A stretch of 64,000 bases of DNA from Maratus speciosus (Eukaryota > Arthropoda > Arachnida > Araneae > Salticidae): assembly GCA_963932465.1 (NCBI GenBank), contig OZ010788.1:673900484-673964483 (forward strand), written 5' to 3'. Every line of letters begins with the position of its first letter. Positions within the stretch are counted from its first letter, which is position 1. The translations under genes and the position numbers were made by a program. Below, piece after piece: positions 35,248 through 46,086 of the stretch. The notes below the pieces were generated by a model that was given only the letters and a program-made list of their open reading frames with translations, did no database searches and was not told the origin of the DNA.

Positions 35248-35411
35248 TAAAATGCTTACAAAAAATGTCTGCGATTCAGACGTTTCAAGTGTCTGAAATT
35301 CAGTCGCAAAAAGTGTCTGAAAAAATTCAGACATTTTAAAATGTCTGAAAATTGAACACTCCGTTTCAGACACTTAAGTGACTGAATTTCAGACATTTTA
35401 ATTTACAGTGT
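35248..35411. repeat. GTCTGAA palindromic repeat cluster 2
   Basis: At least seven copies of GTCTGAA or TTCAGAC occur in about 160 bp, in alternating orientation. An example is GTGTCTGAAATTCAGTC, and the cluster ends with TTTACAGTGTA. Strong secondary structure is expected. The end motif matches the MITE at 77-279. Confidence 0.6.
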
Positions 35412-36114
35412 ATTTAGACGTTTTATTTGTATTTTTATTAATGTTATACTAATTTATTTGTTCTTTCGTTATTTAAAATAAAAAAATTATGTCAATTTGT
35501 ATAATTTGGCGAGTGGTTTAGCGATTTATATAATTTGGCGAAATTGGTAAACGGGAGAAGTAGTACCATTAAAACATTGCTTTGAAGTTGAAATTAAAAA
35601 TCATGATTTGTTGTATTGTCATATACGCACCGGGTTTGGCGTGCATTTTTTTTTACGAGAATTTGGCGAAAGCCTCGTTTTCGAATACCAGTTGCATATG
35701 TATTTTTAAATTATTTTCTGTTACTTTTTAAAATGAAATAACAATAAATGAAAAAAAAATTTATTAATAACTATAGAACAAAACAATTTATAACATTTTT
35801 TGTAAATAAAAAGAAAATAAATTCAAATAAACATTTATTAATAAATAAGCAACAATAGTCGGGTTACCATGTCAGGCAAAATAAAGCAATTTTGGCTCCA
35901 ATTAGGTACAGCGTTGCGTATATGACATCTGTGCCTAATACTTTTCTTTTCGTTTCGTTTAAAAAATAAAGAAAGAAGTGAAAACCATTTATTTTAAATG
36001 TTTCAGTTTTAAATGAAAGTTTTGTATTAAATAAAATGATAATGAAATACAAATTGAATTATGAATAAAAGTAACATGATACATTTCTTAGCATACATTT
36101 AAGGGAGGCCAAAC

Positions 36115-36450
36115 TGGCCACCAAATTAGTTTAAAATAATAACCTTTTCTAAAATATGAAAAAAAATATATGTTATGATTAAAATTTGAGTTGCCGCATT
36201 AGAGAAAAGTATATAAAATTAGAAAAAAATTAATATATTGAGAACTAATTCGAATTTAAAAATTCTACTACCAGTTTTGAGATCTGCGGATCAATACGGA
36301 TTTTTGGTGTTAATTTCATCGCAAAGTATTCCGTATTTTAGGAGAAATCGCCGTGAAACATAATCAGTTGTTTAATGAGTCGTTTCGTAGAATCGTTTCA
36401 TTTCAGCCGTTTCATGAAATCCGTTTCATAAATTCGCTTCATTAGGATTT
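36115..36450. repeat. Dispersed repeat Y, uninterrupted copy
   Basis: It matches 44287-44482 plus 46098-46262. Shared blocks are TTAGTTTAAAATAATAACCT, CCAGTTTTGAGATCTGCG, AAATCGCCGTGAAACATAAT and TTCATTAGGATTTTATA. This copy lacks the 1.6-kb insertion found in the second copy, so it gives the pre-insertion sequence. The class is unknown. Confidence 0.8.
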
Positions 36451-36824
36451 TATATATGTGTAAATATATAATAATATATAGTAGGTATATATATAGATCC
36501 ATATAACCAGGTAGATATATACTGTTTACCCGTAACGAGAAAGACCCTGAGAAATATCTTCCTCCCCGTGGTCACTATAGAAACGGACTCGTCCACTTCA
36601 TTTTCAGGTGACCGTAGTATTATTGGCTTCTTTTGTACATACTAGGCACGAAAACAAGGGGAGAAAAACGCAGTATGCTTTGTGTTCTTGCCATCGCCAG
36701 ACGGTTATATTCTTCTCTCCTCATTATTGCGCATTTAATTTTATATTTTCCCACTGGTTTAACTTTTAATCATTGCTATCTGAGAATGTATACCACTGTC
36801 AGATTCCCTATCGTTAAAATAACA

Positions 36825-37142
36825 TCCACTTTTAAGAAAGGGAAAACACTGCATTCCCAAGCACGTGAAATAGTCAGTAACGTGAATAGTTTCTTGAAAG
36901 CGGAGGCTGCTGCGAAATCTTTGAAAATACCGATTTCCCAAGCTACTAAAAGAGCAGCTGAAGCAACAGGAGTGTCCGAATCTACTGTGAAAAAATTAAA
37001 CGTGAAGTGAGTAAATTGGAGCAGAGTGATGATAATATTTTGTCTACTCCAGGAAAAGACCGGAAATTCGGAACTGCATTATTGATGATTTCAATAAATC
37101 TGCTATAAGACAAATCATCCAGGACTTTTATATTGATAAAAT
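36825..37142 (+). pseudogene. Transposase-like N-terminal HTH fragment
   Basis: The plus strand encodes KKGKTLHSQAREIVSNVNSF followed by KRAAEATGVSESTVKKL, which has the spacing of a helix-turn-helix DNA-binding region. After a one-base shift near 37000 the frame continues REVSKLEQSDDNILSTPGK and IDDFNKSAIRQIIQDFY. I know this general pattern from arthropod IS630/Tc1-superfamily-type mobile proteins. No catalytic domain follows, so it is a truncated relic or a lost exon in the lectin intron, on the same strand as the gene. Confidence 0.55.
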
Positions 37143-37527
37143 ATAAAATATGAAAAAAAGAATTACACCAACACACATAATTCCTTCTGTAATTTTACAC
37201 CCATAGCATATTTATTCTATAAAACATATACGCAATTTATGATTTTTTTGCATTGTTAAGAAGGCATTCATTTTTTTTTCTGAGTTTCCCCTAAGCAGTT
37301 TCAGGCACCCTAATTGCCATTTTGGTTTAAGAAATATCCCCATTTGCCCCTCCCCCAAAAATATGCCCTTCTTGCCCCTAAGTAAAAAAATGGCATCTTT
37401 ACTGTCGTTTGGATCTAGGGAAAACCCTGCTTTATTCGGTAGAAAATTAAATCCTATAATACAAAGTAACTAGTCTGATGTGCAATTCCAAAACTTTTTT
37501 CTATCTCATACATGTTAATACAGCACA

Positions 37528-37706
37528 GCTGTTCTTAACTGCTCTGCTCAACAAGCGTAAAACGTTTTGACACATTTACAAATTCGTTTTTTAATGGAAA
37601 GATATAAAATTGGAAAGCTTGGCCATGGAAGCGATTTGGAATTGAACTGTTTTCCATTTTTTGATCAATAAATTACCTATTGAGTTATAAGCGATTTCGA
37701 TCACGT
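37528..37706. repeat. Dispersed repeat X, truncated copy
   Basis: It shares CGTTTTGACACATTTACAAA and GGCCATGGAAGCGATTTGGA with 39768-40185, and the second block with 22585-23045. It stops near the GATCACGT block. Confidence 0.75.
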
Positions 37707-39570
37707 AGTAGTAATATGTAAAATTTTATAAACAGGAATCTAACTGACACTTTCTTCATACTAGATAACCCAAATAAAAAAAAAAAATACACACACGTAT
37801 ACATATATATATATTAACACTACATAATAATAAAATATTGGTAAAGCCAATTTTACCTTTCTTATACAAGTACGACGACTTGTAATTCTCTTATTCCCCA
37901 GTCTGTAAAAAAAAGCACGGCAGTACGACGACTGTATATTTACTATATCTCTATTTTTTTAAATGCAGATCAGAAGAAAAATCACCTCCTGGATGAAGGA
38001 AACCCCGCATTTTCTTATCGAAAATGCACAAAAAAAATTTCACTGCACGCTCATCGTCTGCAATATTAAAGGCCTTTCTAAAAACCAACAAGAAAAACAC
38101 AGAACACTTTTACCACACCAGCGATAAAAATCCTGACTTCCCATGAGCGTGTCAGTGAATCATCTTGTATATTCTTCCCGAATACTGGAAAAGGCTTTAT
38201 TTCTTTCTTTAATTAAAGAGTTCGCTCTTTATAAGAAAAGCAACACCTCACTTGAAATTTCGATATGAGAAACAGATGTCTTGAACCACTTACAGCTTTT
38301 CTTTTCTCTTCACGCGATAATAAAACTTTTTTTTCTCTCGCTTTCGCTGAGCGTCCGAATGAAACAAACTTTTTTGTCGGCACAAGTCAATCCATCATCC
38401 ATCTCTCGGAATTTTCCTTTTCCGCACAAGATACCATCTACCAAATTATTCCACACAAGTCCGGTTCAAATTCAGGCAGCACATCAGAATATTCCATCAG
38501 AATTTTATCGAAAGTTCATGTAGATGTCGGTCGCAATCCCCCACTTTGTAGGAAAACATTTAGGTCAGTGTCTAGTGAGTGGTAATAAGTCCAGGCAGAT
38601 TTCTGACGAAATCTTAACCCATTTTTATAATTTTGAATATGTATGAAACAGAACAGGTATTTACAGCTTGTGGGTAATTATAAACAGCATAGCCAACCGT
38701 CTGTTGGCTTTTCTCGGTTTTATTAACCATCGATGCGAGATTTCGCTTACTCCAGGTCCATCTGACCCGGATTTCCAGCGAATACGCCGTCGGCAATGGC
38801 ACGTCTGCTCACGGGTTCATCAAAATGTTGTCTCTTTTTTTTTTCTCACGATTTTAATTGTAGGCTCAGCACTTTACCTATTGTTCGGTAGTTGAGGTTT
38901 CTCATCAAGAGCCCCACTGTAGAATCTGCCTAGCACTGTGGTACAAAGTCCATTTCATGTCACCACATGTATGTAGAAGCTGCCCTTTTGGGTTAGAGTG
39001 AATTTTATCCATTATTGAATATTCTCTGGCAAATACGGGCTGTTAGTTTTAGTGACATTTAGTGATATTTAGTGACATCTACTTCCTTGAAGTGGTGAGT
39101 AAATAGATTACTTGCAGCGATATTTGAGTTCCTTGTGTGGTTATCGTTTGAGAGCCAGTCTTCTACATAGTTTTAAACTTAGTGACTTTCCTTTTTTTTG
39201 TATTATTGTGTGCCGATTTAAGGATTAGATTACTTTTAAATACACAATAGTGTACGCTAAATTGGGAAGCTCCATCGCTGACCTTCCTGATTTTGATTTA
39301 AATAAACAGCCTTTTAAAACTAAAATCAGAGTATGTCTCAATTACAAAGAATCAGTTCTGATAGGTTTGTCACAAATTGTCTCAGAACGTTTGCATCAAG
39401 TTAGAATTTTCTTTTGACCGCAAATACCATATGTGAAAGTGAGTTGCAATCAATATCCGTCATTATTTTATTAGACATTTTCCCCCTTCACATATGTAGG
39501 TATGATTCATTTCTTACTTCTTGTCATAAAAATTCATTGTATTCGTGACCATTTTTTTTTCTTTTACAAG

Positions 39571-39676
39571 GTGATTCAGAGAAGAGGAGATTTTGGTTCA
39601 TCAAAAGACAACTTTTACCAGAACTGGGAGAGTTATAAAGAAGGATTTGGAGATGTAGAAAAAGACTTTTGGCTGG
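39571..39676 (+). CDS. Techylectin/ficolin-like protein, FReD exon 2 of 4 seen
   Basis: The acceptor TTTTACAAG is followed by [11 protein letters not shown], which directly continues the GGGWT end of the previous exon. [17 protein letters not shown] and DFWLG follow, the conserved core of the fibrinogen C-terminal domain. The exon ends at G|GTAAGA, leaving one base of a Gly codon (phase 1). Its 106 bases and position match the usual break before the GN(D/E)NI block in arthropod fibrinogen-related genes. Frame continuity across both junctions makes the call firm. Confidence 0.93.
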
Positions 39677-39767
39677 GTAAGACTGTTTTCCTAAAGCCTT
39701 CTTTTCTAGTATTATTAATTTCACTTCCTTTGATACAAATCGTTATAAAAATAGACTTCAATATTAA

Positions 39768-40185
39768 GGCTGTTCTCAACTGATCTGCCCGACAAACGCA
39801 AAACGTTTTGACACATTTACAAATTCATTTTTTAACGGAAGGGTATAAAATTGGAAAACCTGGCCAAGGAAGCGATTTGGAATGGAACTGTTTTTCCATT
39901 TTTTGATCCATCCGTTACCTATTGAGTTAGAAGCGATTTGGCTCACGTGACTCGCCACTTTTCTCCCCTTATTGACTGTATTTTCTTCTTTCCTTTGGAA
40001 GTTCAGTTCAAAATGCCAACTTTGACAATATTTTCTGAAAGATCTATTGCGTTTACAAGAAAACGGAAAAAACAGCTCGATGACATTATTTCTGTATAAC
40101 AACACCTTCTAATTTCATGTGTTTCCGAACAAAAATGAATTAAAACTTATGTCAGAAAGTTGATCCTTTGGATTTGAGATCTATA
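39768..40185. repeat. Dispersed repeat X, third copy
   Basis: Begins GGCTGTTCTCAACTG near the exon and shares CGTTTTGACACATTTACAAA with 37528-37706. It shares TTCTGAAAGATCTATTGCGT and AAAAAACAGCTCGAT with 22585-23045. It starts only about 90 bp after the exon's donor site. Confidence 0.75.
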
Positions 40186-41309
40186 TATAAATATTAATAA
40201 TTATTATTATTACGGGAAAAATATATATATATATTATTATTATTATTATTACGAGGTGGTTCCCGTCGAATTTCGACGAAAGAAAATGTTTAAGAAGGAA
40301 CTGTTTCATTAATTTATAATAAACCTACAAAATAGTTACCATAAAAAATGCATCCTATATTGGTAAGTCTAACTGTCAAACAATATTATTTTAACCTAGC
40401 GGCCACTGCTCTTGATAAAGATAATCGAATTTTTTGTAAAACTTTGCATTTTATCAGTGTATGATTTCATTTGCGTTATTTTCAAAAGTGAAGCATTTCC
40501 AACTGTGAAGAATTTCAAAACCGCTGGAGTGAAAATGATGCACTTCTACAAAACATATTTCAGTTTTAACACTTAAAATACACCCTTTTAATTTATATAA
40601 AAGGACGTAATTTGCATTCGCTGCAGAACTCCACAGTTAAGATCCAGTCTTAAATAACATCTCTAGAAAAATATGCATAAGACGAATATCGCGGAATAAT
40701 CCACAAGCCCAGCAAAAAGCGATGTCGTAAATTCGACAACAAAAATCGAATGATTCGTATGCCTTTATTTGTTTCTAACATCATTATGGGTACTTAAAAT
40801 TAAATATAGTTTATAGTATCTCCCTGTTTTATAAGAAATCATTCATTTATATATTTTTTTTCAAAATAGCACGTATTTTAATTACATTGTTTTTTTTTTT
40901 AGTTGTTATGACAAAATGTACGCAAAAGGGTATGGTAATAGTAGTCTACTATTTTCCAACAGGAATGAAGTACTTCAGTCGCCACTATTACAAAAATGAT
41001 ATTAAAACTACAAAAATAAATAAATAAATAAATAAAATAAAATTATATCTGAAAACTATATTGAGATACAAATTGCAGTTAAAAGTACTTTTCCGCTATT
41101 CAAAGATGTAAAAATTCAAATGTGTGATGCTTAGAAGTTTAAAAAATTGCACTAGAGATGATCAATACTTAACCGTACAATGATACATCTGCGTCGCTTT
41201 ACGGTTGGCTTATATAACGTAACGCTATTTTTTATTGACAACACTTTAATTTGTGCCTGGAAGAAATAGCATATTGAGGGGGCTGCTAAAAGACGTCTTT
41301 TCGTACATC

Positions 41310-41391
41310 TGTTGTACATCGGCTGCTCGTGCAGCGATAAGCATTTCACATCCAGGTAATCCAGTGGTTCACAATCAGCTGACATACAACA
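41310..41391. mobile_element. Mini inverted-repeat element, 82 bp
   Basis: Ends TGTTGTACATCGGCTG and, reverse-complemented from the right, TGTTGTATGTCAGCTG are inverted with three mismatches. The centre CACATCCAGGTAATCC matches the element split by Copia at 6937/12483. It is non-coding. Confidence 0.6.
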
Positions 41392-41771
41392 TAATGTGGG
41401 AAAATATTTGTTTTATTTCTTTTTGTTGAATTTTTAAAAAGTATTGAATCAATTTTGATAAAATTTAAATGGGACCTATTCGATAGCACCCTGTTTTTAG
41501 TTTTAAAGAAAAAAAAATATCTAAATGGTCGCTTAGTTTCAGAGTAATCGATGAATATACATAAATAATATACATACGTTTCGAATTGAAGCTGCCTTCA
41601 TTTTTTTAAATATAGATCTGTCAATTTTCATTTGTTTGGTCATCTTATTTACATCAGATTACAAATTTGTTCCTAAAACTCCAGAGGCTCAGGCATTCTC
41701 AGGAGCTGAACTTTACGTTTCGGATGAATCTGCCTTATTGTCGATAAATAGTATAGGAGTATTTCTTATCA

Positions 41772-42216
41772 ATGGACTTTACCCACGAATGGCAACAACC
41801 TCTGCGGGAATTTTCCCTCCGAAAAAGACTGTTTACTGGACGAAGGAGAAGCACTGTTAAAATGTTCTTCACGCCTATTGTTGTTTTAATTTTGTTTATC
41901 CGCGGCTGACGTCACATGGGTAAAGTCGAAGCTAACGAGAAAAACAGGCTACCACGGTGGGTTCGATTCTTCTTTTTTTACAGACCGCTGGAGTCACGTG
42001 ATGCTCGAATGCACCCAATGAAGGTGTGCGAAAAGAGCATCACGTGACTCCAGCGGTCTGTAAAAAAAAAGAAGAATCGGACCTACCGCGGTAGCCTGTC
42101 TTTCTCGTTACCTTCGGGTAAAGTCCTGCTTCCCCTTCGTCCAATAAAACAGTCTTTTTCGGAGGGAAAATTCCTGCAGAGGTGAGGCTGTTGCCATTCG
42201 TGGGTAAAATCAATTG
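41772..42216. repeat. Large foldback repeat
   Basis: The left arm contains TTTACCCACGAATGGCAACA, TTTTCCCTCCGAAAAAGACT and ACAGACCGCTGGAGTCACGT. The right arm, from 42030 to 42216, is their reverse complement in mirrored order. Arms reach about 190 bp, and the left arm carries an extra segment near 41880-41930. It could be a foldback transposon or an inverted duplication. No TSD was resolved. Confidence 0.75.
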
Positions 42217-42226
42217 ACAGCGTTAA

Positions 42227-42321
42227 ATTTTAATAGTATTCTTCGTCTTCTTTCAGGACAGAATTTCAGAGGGTTTTTTTTTTTTTTTTTAAGGCAAATA
42301 ATACTATTAAAATTTAGTGGT
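42227..42321. repeat. Small inverted repeat
   Basis: TAAATTTTAATAGTATT at the left is perfectly inverted at the right (AATACTATTAAAATTTA). A T run lies between. It sits next to the large foldback. Confidence 0.7.
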
Positions 42322-42581
42322 GACAATCGCTCAAATGCTACGTCACTGTTCCATCACTGAATTATTTCAAATTTTAATGACAACCCTGAACTCTATCCAC
42401 CATCCTAGGACGGCCATGATTAGATTTGTTACATTAATAAATAAGAATTATTTTAATTATATTTTATTTCTAATATATCTAATAATGTATATTTTATGTG
42501 TAATTTATTTAAGTTATTTTAATAAGTATTAAATAAATAAATTTATTTTAATAACTTAATCGCAAAATTTTACTTTTTTAG

Positions 42582-42746
42582 GTAATGATAATATATTTGC
42601 TTTGACGAATCAAAAACTGTACTCAGCGAGATTCGACTTAATGGATTTCGGACAAAACAGAGCATTCGCCCTCTACGATAAGTTCTGGATCGATGACGAA
42701 AGGTTCAAATACATGCTCCACATCGCTATTTACAGTGGAAATGCAG
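42582..42746 (+). CDS. Techylectin/ficolin-like protein, FReD exon 3 of 4 seen
   Basis: After acceptor TTTTTTAG the exon completes a Gly codon and encodes NDNIFALTNQKLYSARFDLM, then DFGQNRAFALYDKFWIDDE and YMLHIAIYSGNAG. This is the central strand region of the fibrinogen C-terminal domain; the usual motif is GN(D/E)NI..LT. The exon ends phase 1 at GCAG|GTATTG. The 165 bases are a multiple of three, so skipping it would keep the frame but remove the domain core. No frame defect is seen. Confidence 0.94.
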
Positions 42747-43114
42747 GTATTGTAAATAAACTATGTATTTCTTGTCTTCAGATTTTAAATTGACTGTCTT
42801 ATGAAATAAGTTTCATTTCTCGTTTTCTATCGTAGGGAAGAGTAGCCGAATTTGGAGCACTTCACTTATTTTTAGTTGTAACTCATTTATTTTTTTTAAT
42901 ATCTGCAAAATATCACTACACGTGGTCAATCAATTCATCTACTAACTAAATAAATCTTTAGAGCAATTTCTTTTTGAAAACCTTAAGTTTTATTTTGATT
43001 TGAAAATTTTATCAGAAGTGGTCCAAATTCAGCGACTGGTGGCCAAAGTTGAATCCCTAGTTTCCCAAATTGGACCAAACAATATTAGGCTGCTTTAATG
43101 AGGAGGGAATATAA

Positions 43115-43503
43115 CTAATGGACTCTACTCAGGTGACGTCATACGCCAGAGCTGGCGGTATGATGATCTGTTATTCTAGTTACTGCACCGGCAGAATACC
43201 AGTATGCGCAGGCGCAAACACCGCTAGCAGACGACTTTAGCCTTGATCCAGGCTGAATGGATACATTTTAACTGAAAATCTGCAAACTTAGGGAATTTTC
43301 TCGCATACAGAACAACATTTTGAATTTAGATTACAATATATTAAGTATATGCTGCAGCATCAAAGAATTTTTTTGCGGTATTTTTAACAAATAAGCATTA
43401 ATAACTCACACTCCATAGACTGCTATGCTAAACACTGCCAGTTAATACCGCCAGCGGACGAATTTTAGCCTCGACCTCCGGTCGCGTGCATAAGGTCCAT
43501 TAA
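43115..43503. mobile_element. Possible MITE with short inverted ends
   Basis: The left end CTAATGGACTCTACTCAGG and the right end (reverse complement TTAATGGACCTTATGCACG) are similar. GCCAGAGCTGGCGGTATGA and AATACCGCCAGCGGAC lie just inside. The arms are imperfect and no target duplication is certain. Confidence 0.45.
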
Positions 43504-44014
43504 AAGCAAAGTTTGCGATTAATGAAACAATTAAAGAAAACAACAGCAATGAAATATAATAGAAATCAAATTGTATTGAAAATATAAATCAAAGTTATAA
43601 GTAATTAAGAATAGAAATTATGGAACTAATTTCCAGTTATTTGAGTATCATAAGTTATCAATTGTATATTGATTTACATTGAAACATAATTGAAATCAAA
43701 TTGTATTCAAAATATAAATCAAATTTATAAGTAATTAAGAATAGCAATTATGGAACAAATTGCCAGTTACTTGAGTATCCTGTATGCAATCATATTTGGC
43801 AACCTGAACTCCCAATCATTTCTGCTATTTTATTTTTCTTACAAATTAGGCAAAAACCAATCATCACTGTCTTCATTTTTTATTTTAGATTCTGAATCAT
43901 TAGACATTTTTTTATTTTGCAACAGAAGTTTTCTTTTTTTTTTTTTTTTTCAAATGAAGACCAAATTTCAAATTAATTGCTTAAAAGGCGCAAAGGCCAT
44001 CATAGTGAAAAATA

Positions 44015-44104
44015 TTCCATGCCGGGATTCGAACCCGGGCCATTAGTATACATCAGTACCGGGCCATCAGAATACTGACATTCTACCGACTAAACCACAT
44101 GGAA
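44015..44104 (-). tRNA. tRNA-Glu(UUC)-like sequence with expanded variable region, possible pseudogene
   Basis: On the minus strand a 7-bp acceptor stem forms from TTCCATG and CATGGAA. TGGTTTAGTCGG fits the A box and GGTTCGAATCC fits the B box. The T arm is CCGGG-TTCGAAT-CCCGG. The anticodon arm GTCAG-TATTCTG-ATGGC has four of five pairs and places TTC at the anticodon, as in tRNA-Glu. Between this arm and the T arm lie 24 bases instead of the usual 4-5, produced by a partial repeat of the ATGGCCCGG block 24 bases apart. It may be a tRNA pseudogene or the head of a SINE. Short inverted repeats (44004-44019 and 44117-44130) flank it. Confidence 0.6.
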
Positions 44105-44485
44105 CGATACCCAAACTGGAACTTTTCACTGCAAGGCTACAAACGCAGCACAAGATGGAATATTTTTCCATGAGCCACCGACATGGCGCAAACACGAAAC
44201 TTAATTAAATCCAGCATCGATTGAAACTACATTAATACACGAATTAATGATGTTTTATGAAGTTATTAATGAAGTTATTATCAAGAATTAATGTTATGGT
44301 CGCCAATTTAGTTTAAAATAATAACCTTTTCTGAAATATGAAAAAAAAAATATCTATTATGATTAAAATTGAGTTGTCATCATTAGAAAAATGTATTTAA
44401 ATTAGAAAACAATTAATATTTCGAAAACTAATTCGAATTTAAAAATTCTAATACCAGTTTTGAGATCTGCGCATCAATAAGGTTA

Positions 44486-46086
44486 GTTGGGGTAACTGAA
44501 CCCACGAGGTAACTCGGCCATAGGCTATTTTATAAAAACTATTGGTGTTTTTTACGTTTTAGCTTTTGTGAACAATGCACCTTAAACTCTACTTCCTAAA
44601 ACAACGTGTGTCAACTCAAGCATAACTCTCACTTTGCTGTGATAGGTTGTCAAAAATTTACGTTTCTTTTTTTAAAAACAACGTCGATATGGTTGAATTT
44701 CCTTGGCTTTTTATTAAAATGCTGTAAGTGCTTTCATTAAACAATCTTTTTTTTTTAAAGATTAGGTATATAACAACATTAATATTATTAGGTATCTATA
44801 CATATTTGCTTCATGTTTCAAATGTAAGCCCGGTGTCCCAGTTACCCCATAAATTTTTCAAGAATGGGGTAACTGGGACATGTATTCGGGGTAATTGGGC
44901 CATGCTGGATCCAGTTACCCCAATAGTTATACATAATATTTTTTGAGTTTCTCTTACTACGGGAAGTAAATTCCTCCATTGTTTTTTGCTCACAATAAAG
45001 AAAATGATAGAATACTTATAAAAACTACGTAATAAAATTTAAAAAAAAAGCATATTGGGTGGTACCAAATTACATTTCTTGACCCCTTGAGTGACGGTGA
45101 TGCCGTCATGGCATCACTTAATTTTAATTCCTAATTGCCGCATTGGCCTCGGAATTTTATAATGAAAATTTCACCTTCATTAAGTGCGCGAAAATATATT
45201 TTTACTTGTTTTCAAATAGATTTTCCTGTAAAATATTCATTAAATTATTTCAACATTTTACGAATGCAAGTACCCTGTCACTGAAAGCGAGATAGCCAAA
45301 CCTTGAAATTGTACGATGCAGGGGTCGCATTCTATAGGGAAACTTTTATCGTTACTACCACTATTTTGAAAATAATATCTTCATCGCACCTTTCTTTATA
45401 ATATGGTAAATAAAATTATCATGAAGCTAACTCATTAAGGGTACTGGTAGGAACAATAAAATTTTCCCTATATAAAGCGACCCTGGATACAGATAAAGTA
45501 CTTAATTACTTACGTATCCGTTTGCTCATAGATTTACCTTGCTATTTTTTTCCTTAAAATACCCGTGTGTCTTTTATACTTATTACCTATACTAAAGTAC
45601 ACAAGTACTTACTTAAAATTTATGTTTTTGGTGTGAATAAATCTATTATTTTCACTTTTAGTGCTTTTTTTAGACACATTGACAGGAAAGGTTTCCCTTA
45701 CAACGGTCTTTATTGACATATAATTTACATGATCTGCATGGTTTAAATTTTTTTAAGTTGTTTACACTTTTTCTAACAGGACCTGATATCCGATATGAAA
45801 AAAAATAAAATAAAATAAACGCGTGTGGAACATAGACCGCCCTGGTCCAAATACCCCATTTTTATGGGGCAACTGGACCCATGAGGAAAGAAAGATGAAA
45901 TATGCGTATTTTTATAATTTTAAATATTAAAATGTAATTTTGAGTGTTTCTGTCTGATAGAGGGAGACCTCACTGAACACATTTACAGAAGTTCGGACAT
46001 TAATTCAAATGAACATTAGCTTTTTGAAGCTGAATTGTCAGAAGCTCCAGAGTCACACTGTAAAATCATGGCCCAGTTCCTCCAAC
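44486..46086. mobile_element. TIR element with GGGGTAACTGG repeats, nested in repeat Y
   Basis: The left end TAGTTGGGGTAACTGAACCC and the right end (reverse complement TAGTTGGAGGAACTGGGCC) are inverted, and TA can be read as the target duplication. The motif GGGGTAACTGGGAC or close forms recurs in both orientations near 44490, 44838, 44866, 44890, 44915, 45846 and 45868, plus the right end. That fits binding sites for a transposase. No transposase frame is seen in about 1.6 kb. A further MITE is nested at 45319-45485. Confidence 0.75.
45319..45485. mobile_element. hAT-type MITE, third level of nest
   Basis: The ends CAGGGGTCGCATTCTATAGG and, reverse-complemented from the right, CAGGGTCGCTTTATATAGGG are inverted. 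TTACTACCACTATTTT and its partner lie inside. It is related to the MITE at 20053-20211 by the CTACCACTATTTT block. An 8-bp duplication was not resolved. Confidence 0.65.

Larger units (their letters stand above)
28654..39570 (+). other. Lectin intron, 10.9 kb, repeat-rich
   Basis: This intron is bounded by GT at 28654 and AG at 39569-39570, both next to phase-0 codons (WT | VIQRR). It holds degenerate 175-bp-type repeats (29400-30190), pogo-like ends, GTCTGAA palindromic repeats, repeat Y, a transposase fragment and repeat X. These are listed separately. Between them the sequence is AT-rich and without supported features. Confidence 0.85.
39677..42581 (+). other. Lectin intron, 2.9 kb
   Basis: Bounded by GTAAGA and TTTTTTAG, both phase 1. 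It contains repeat X (39768-40185), a mini inverted-repeat element (41310-41391), a large foldback (41772-42216) and a smaller one (42227-42321). Confidence 0.85.

Noticed and set aside
38265..38585. 106-codon plus-strand frame in the lectin intron
   Set aside because: No recognised domain and an overlapping frame of similar length. It could not be joined to the lectin frame.
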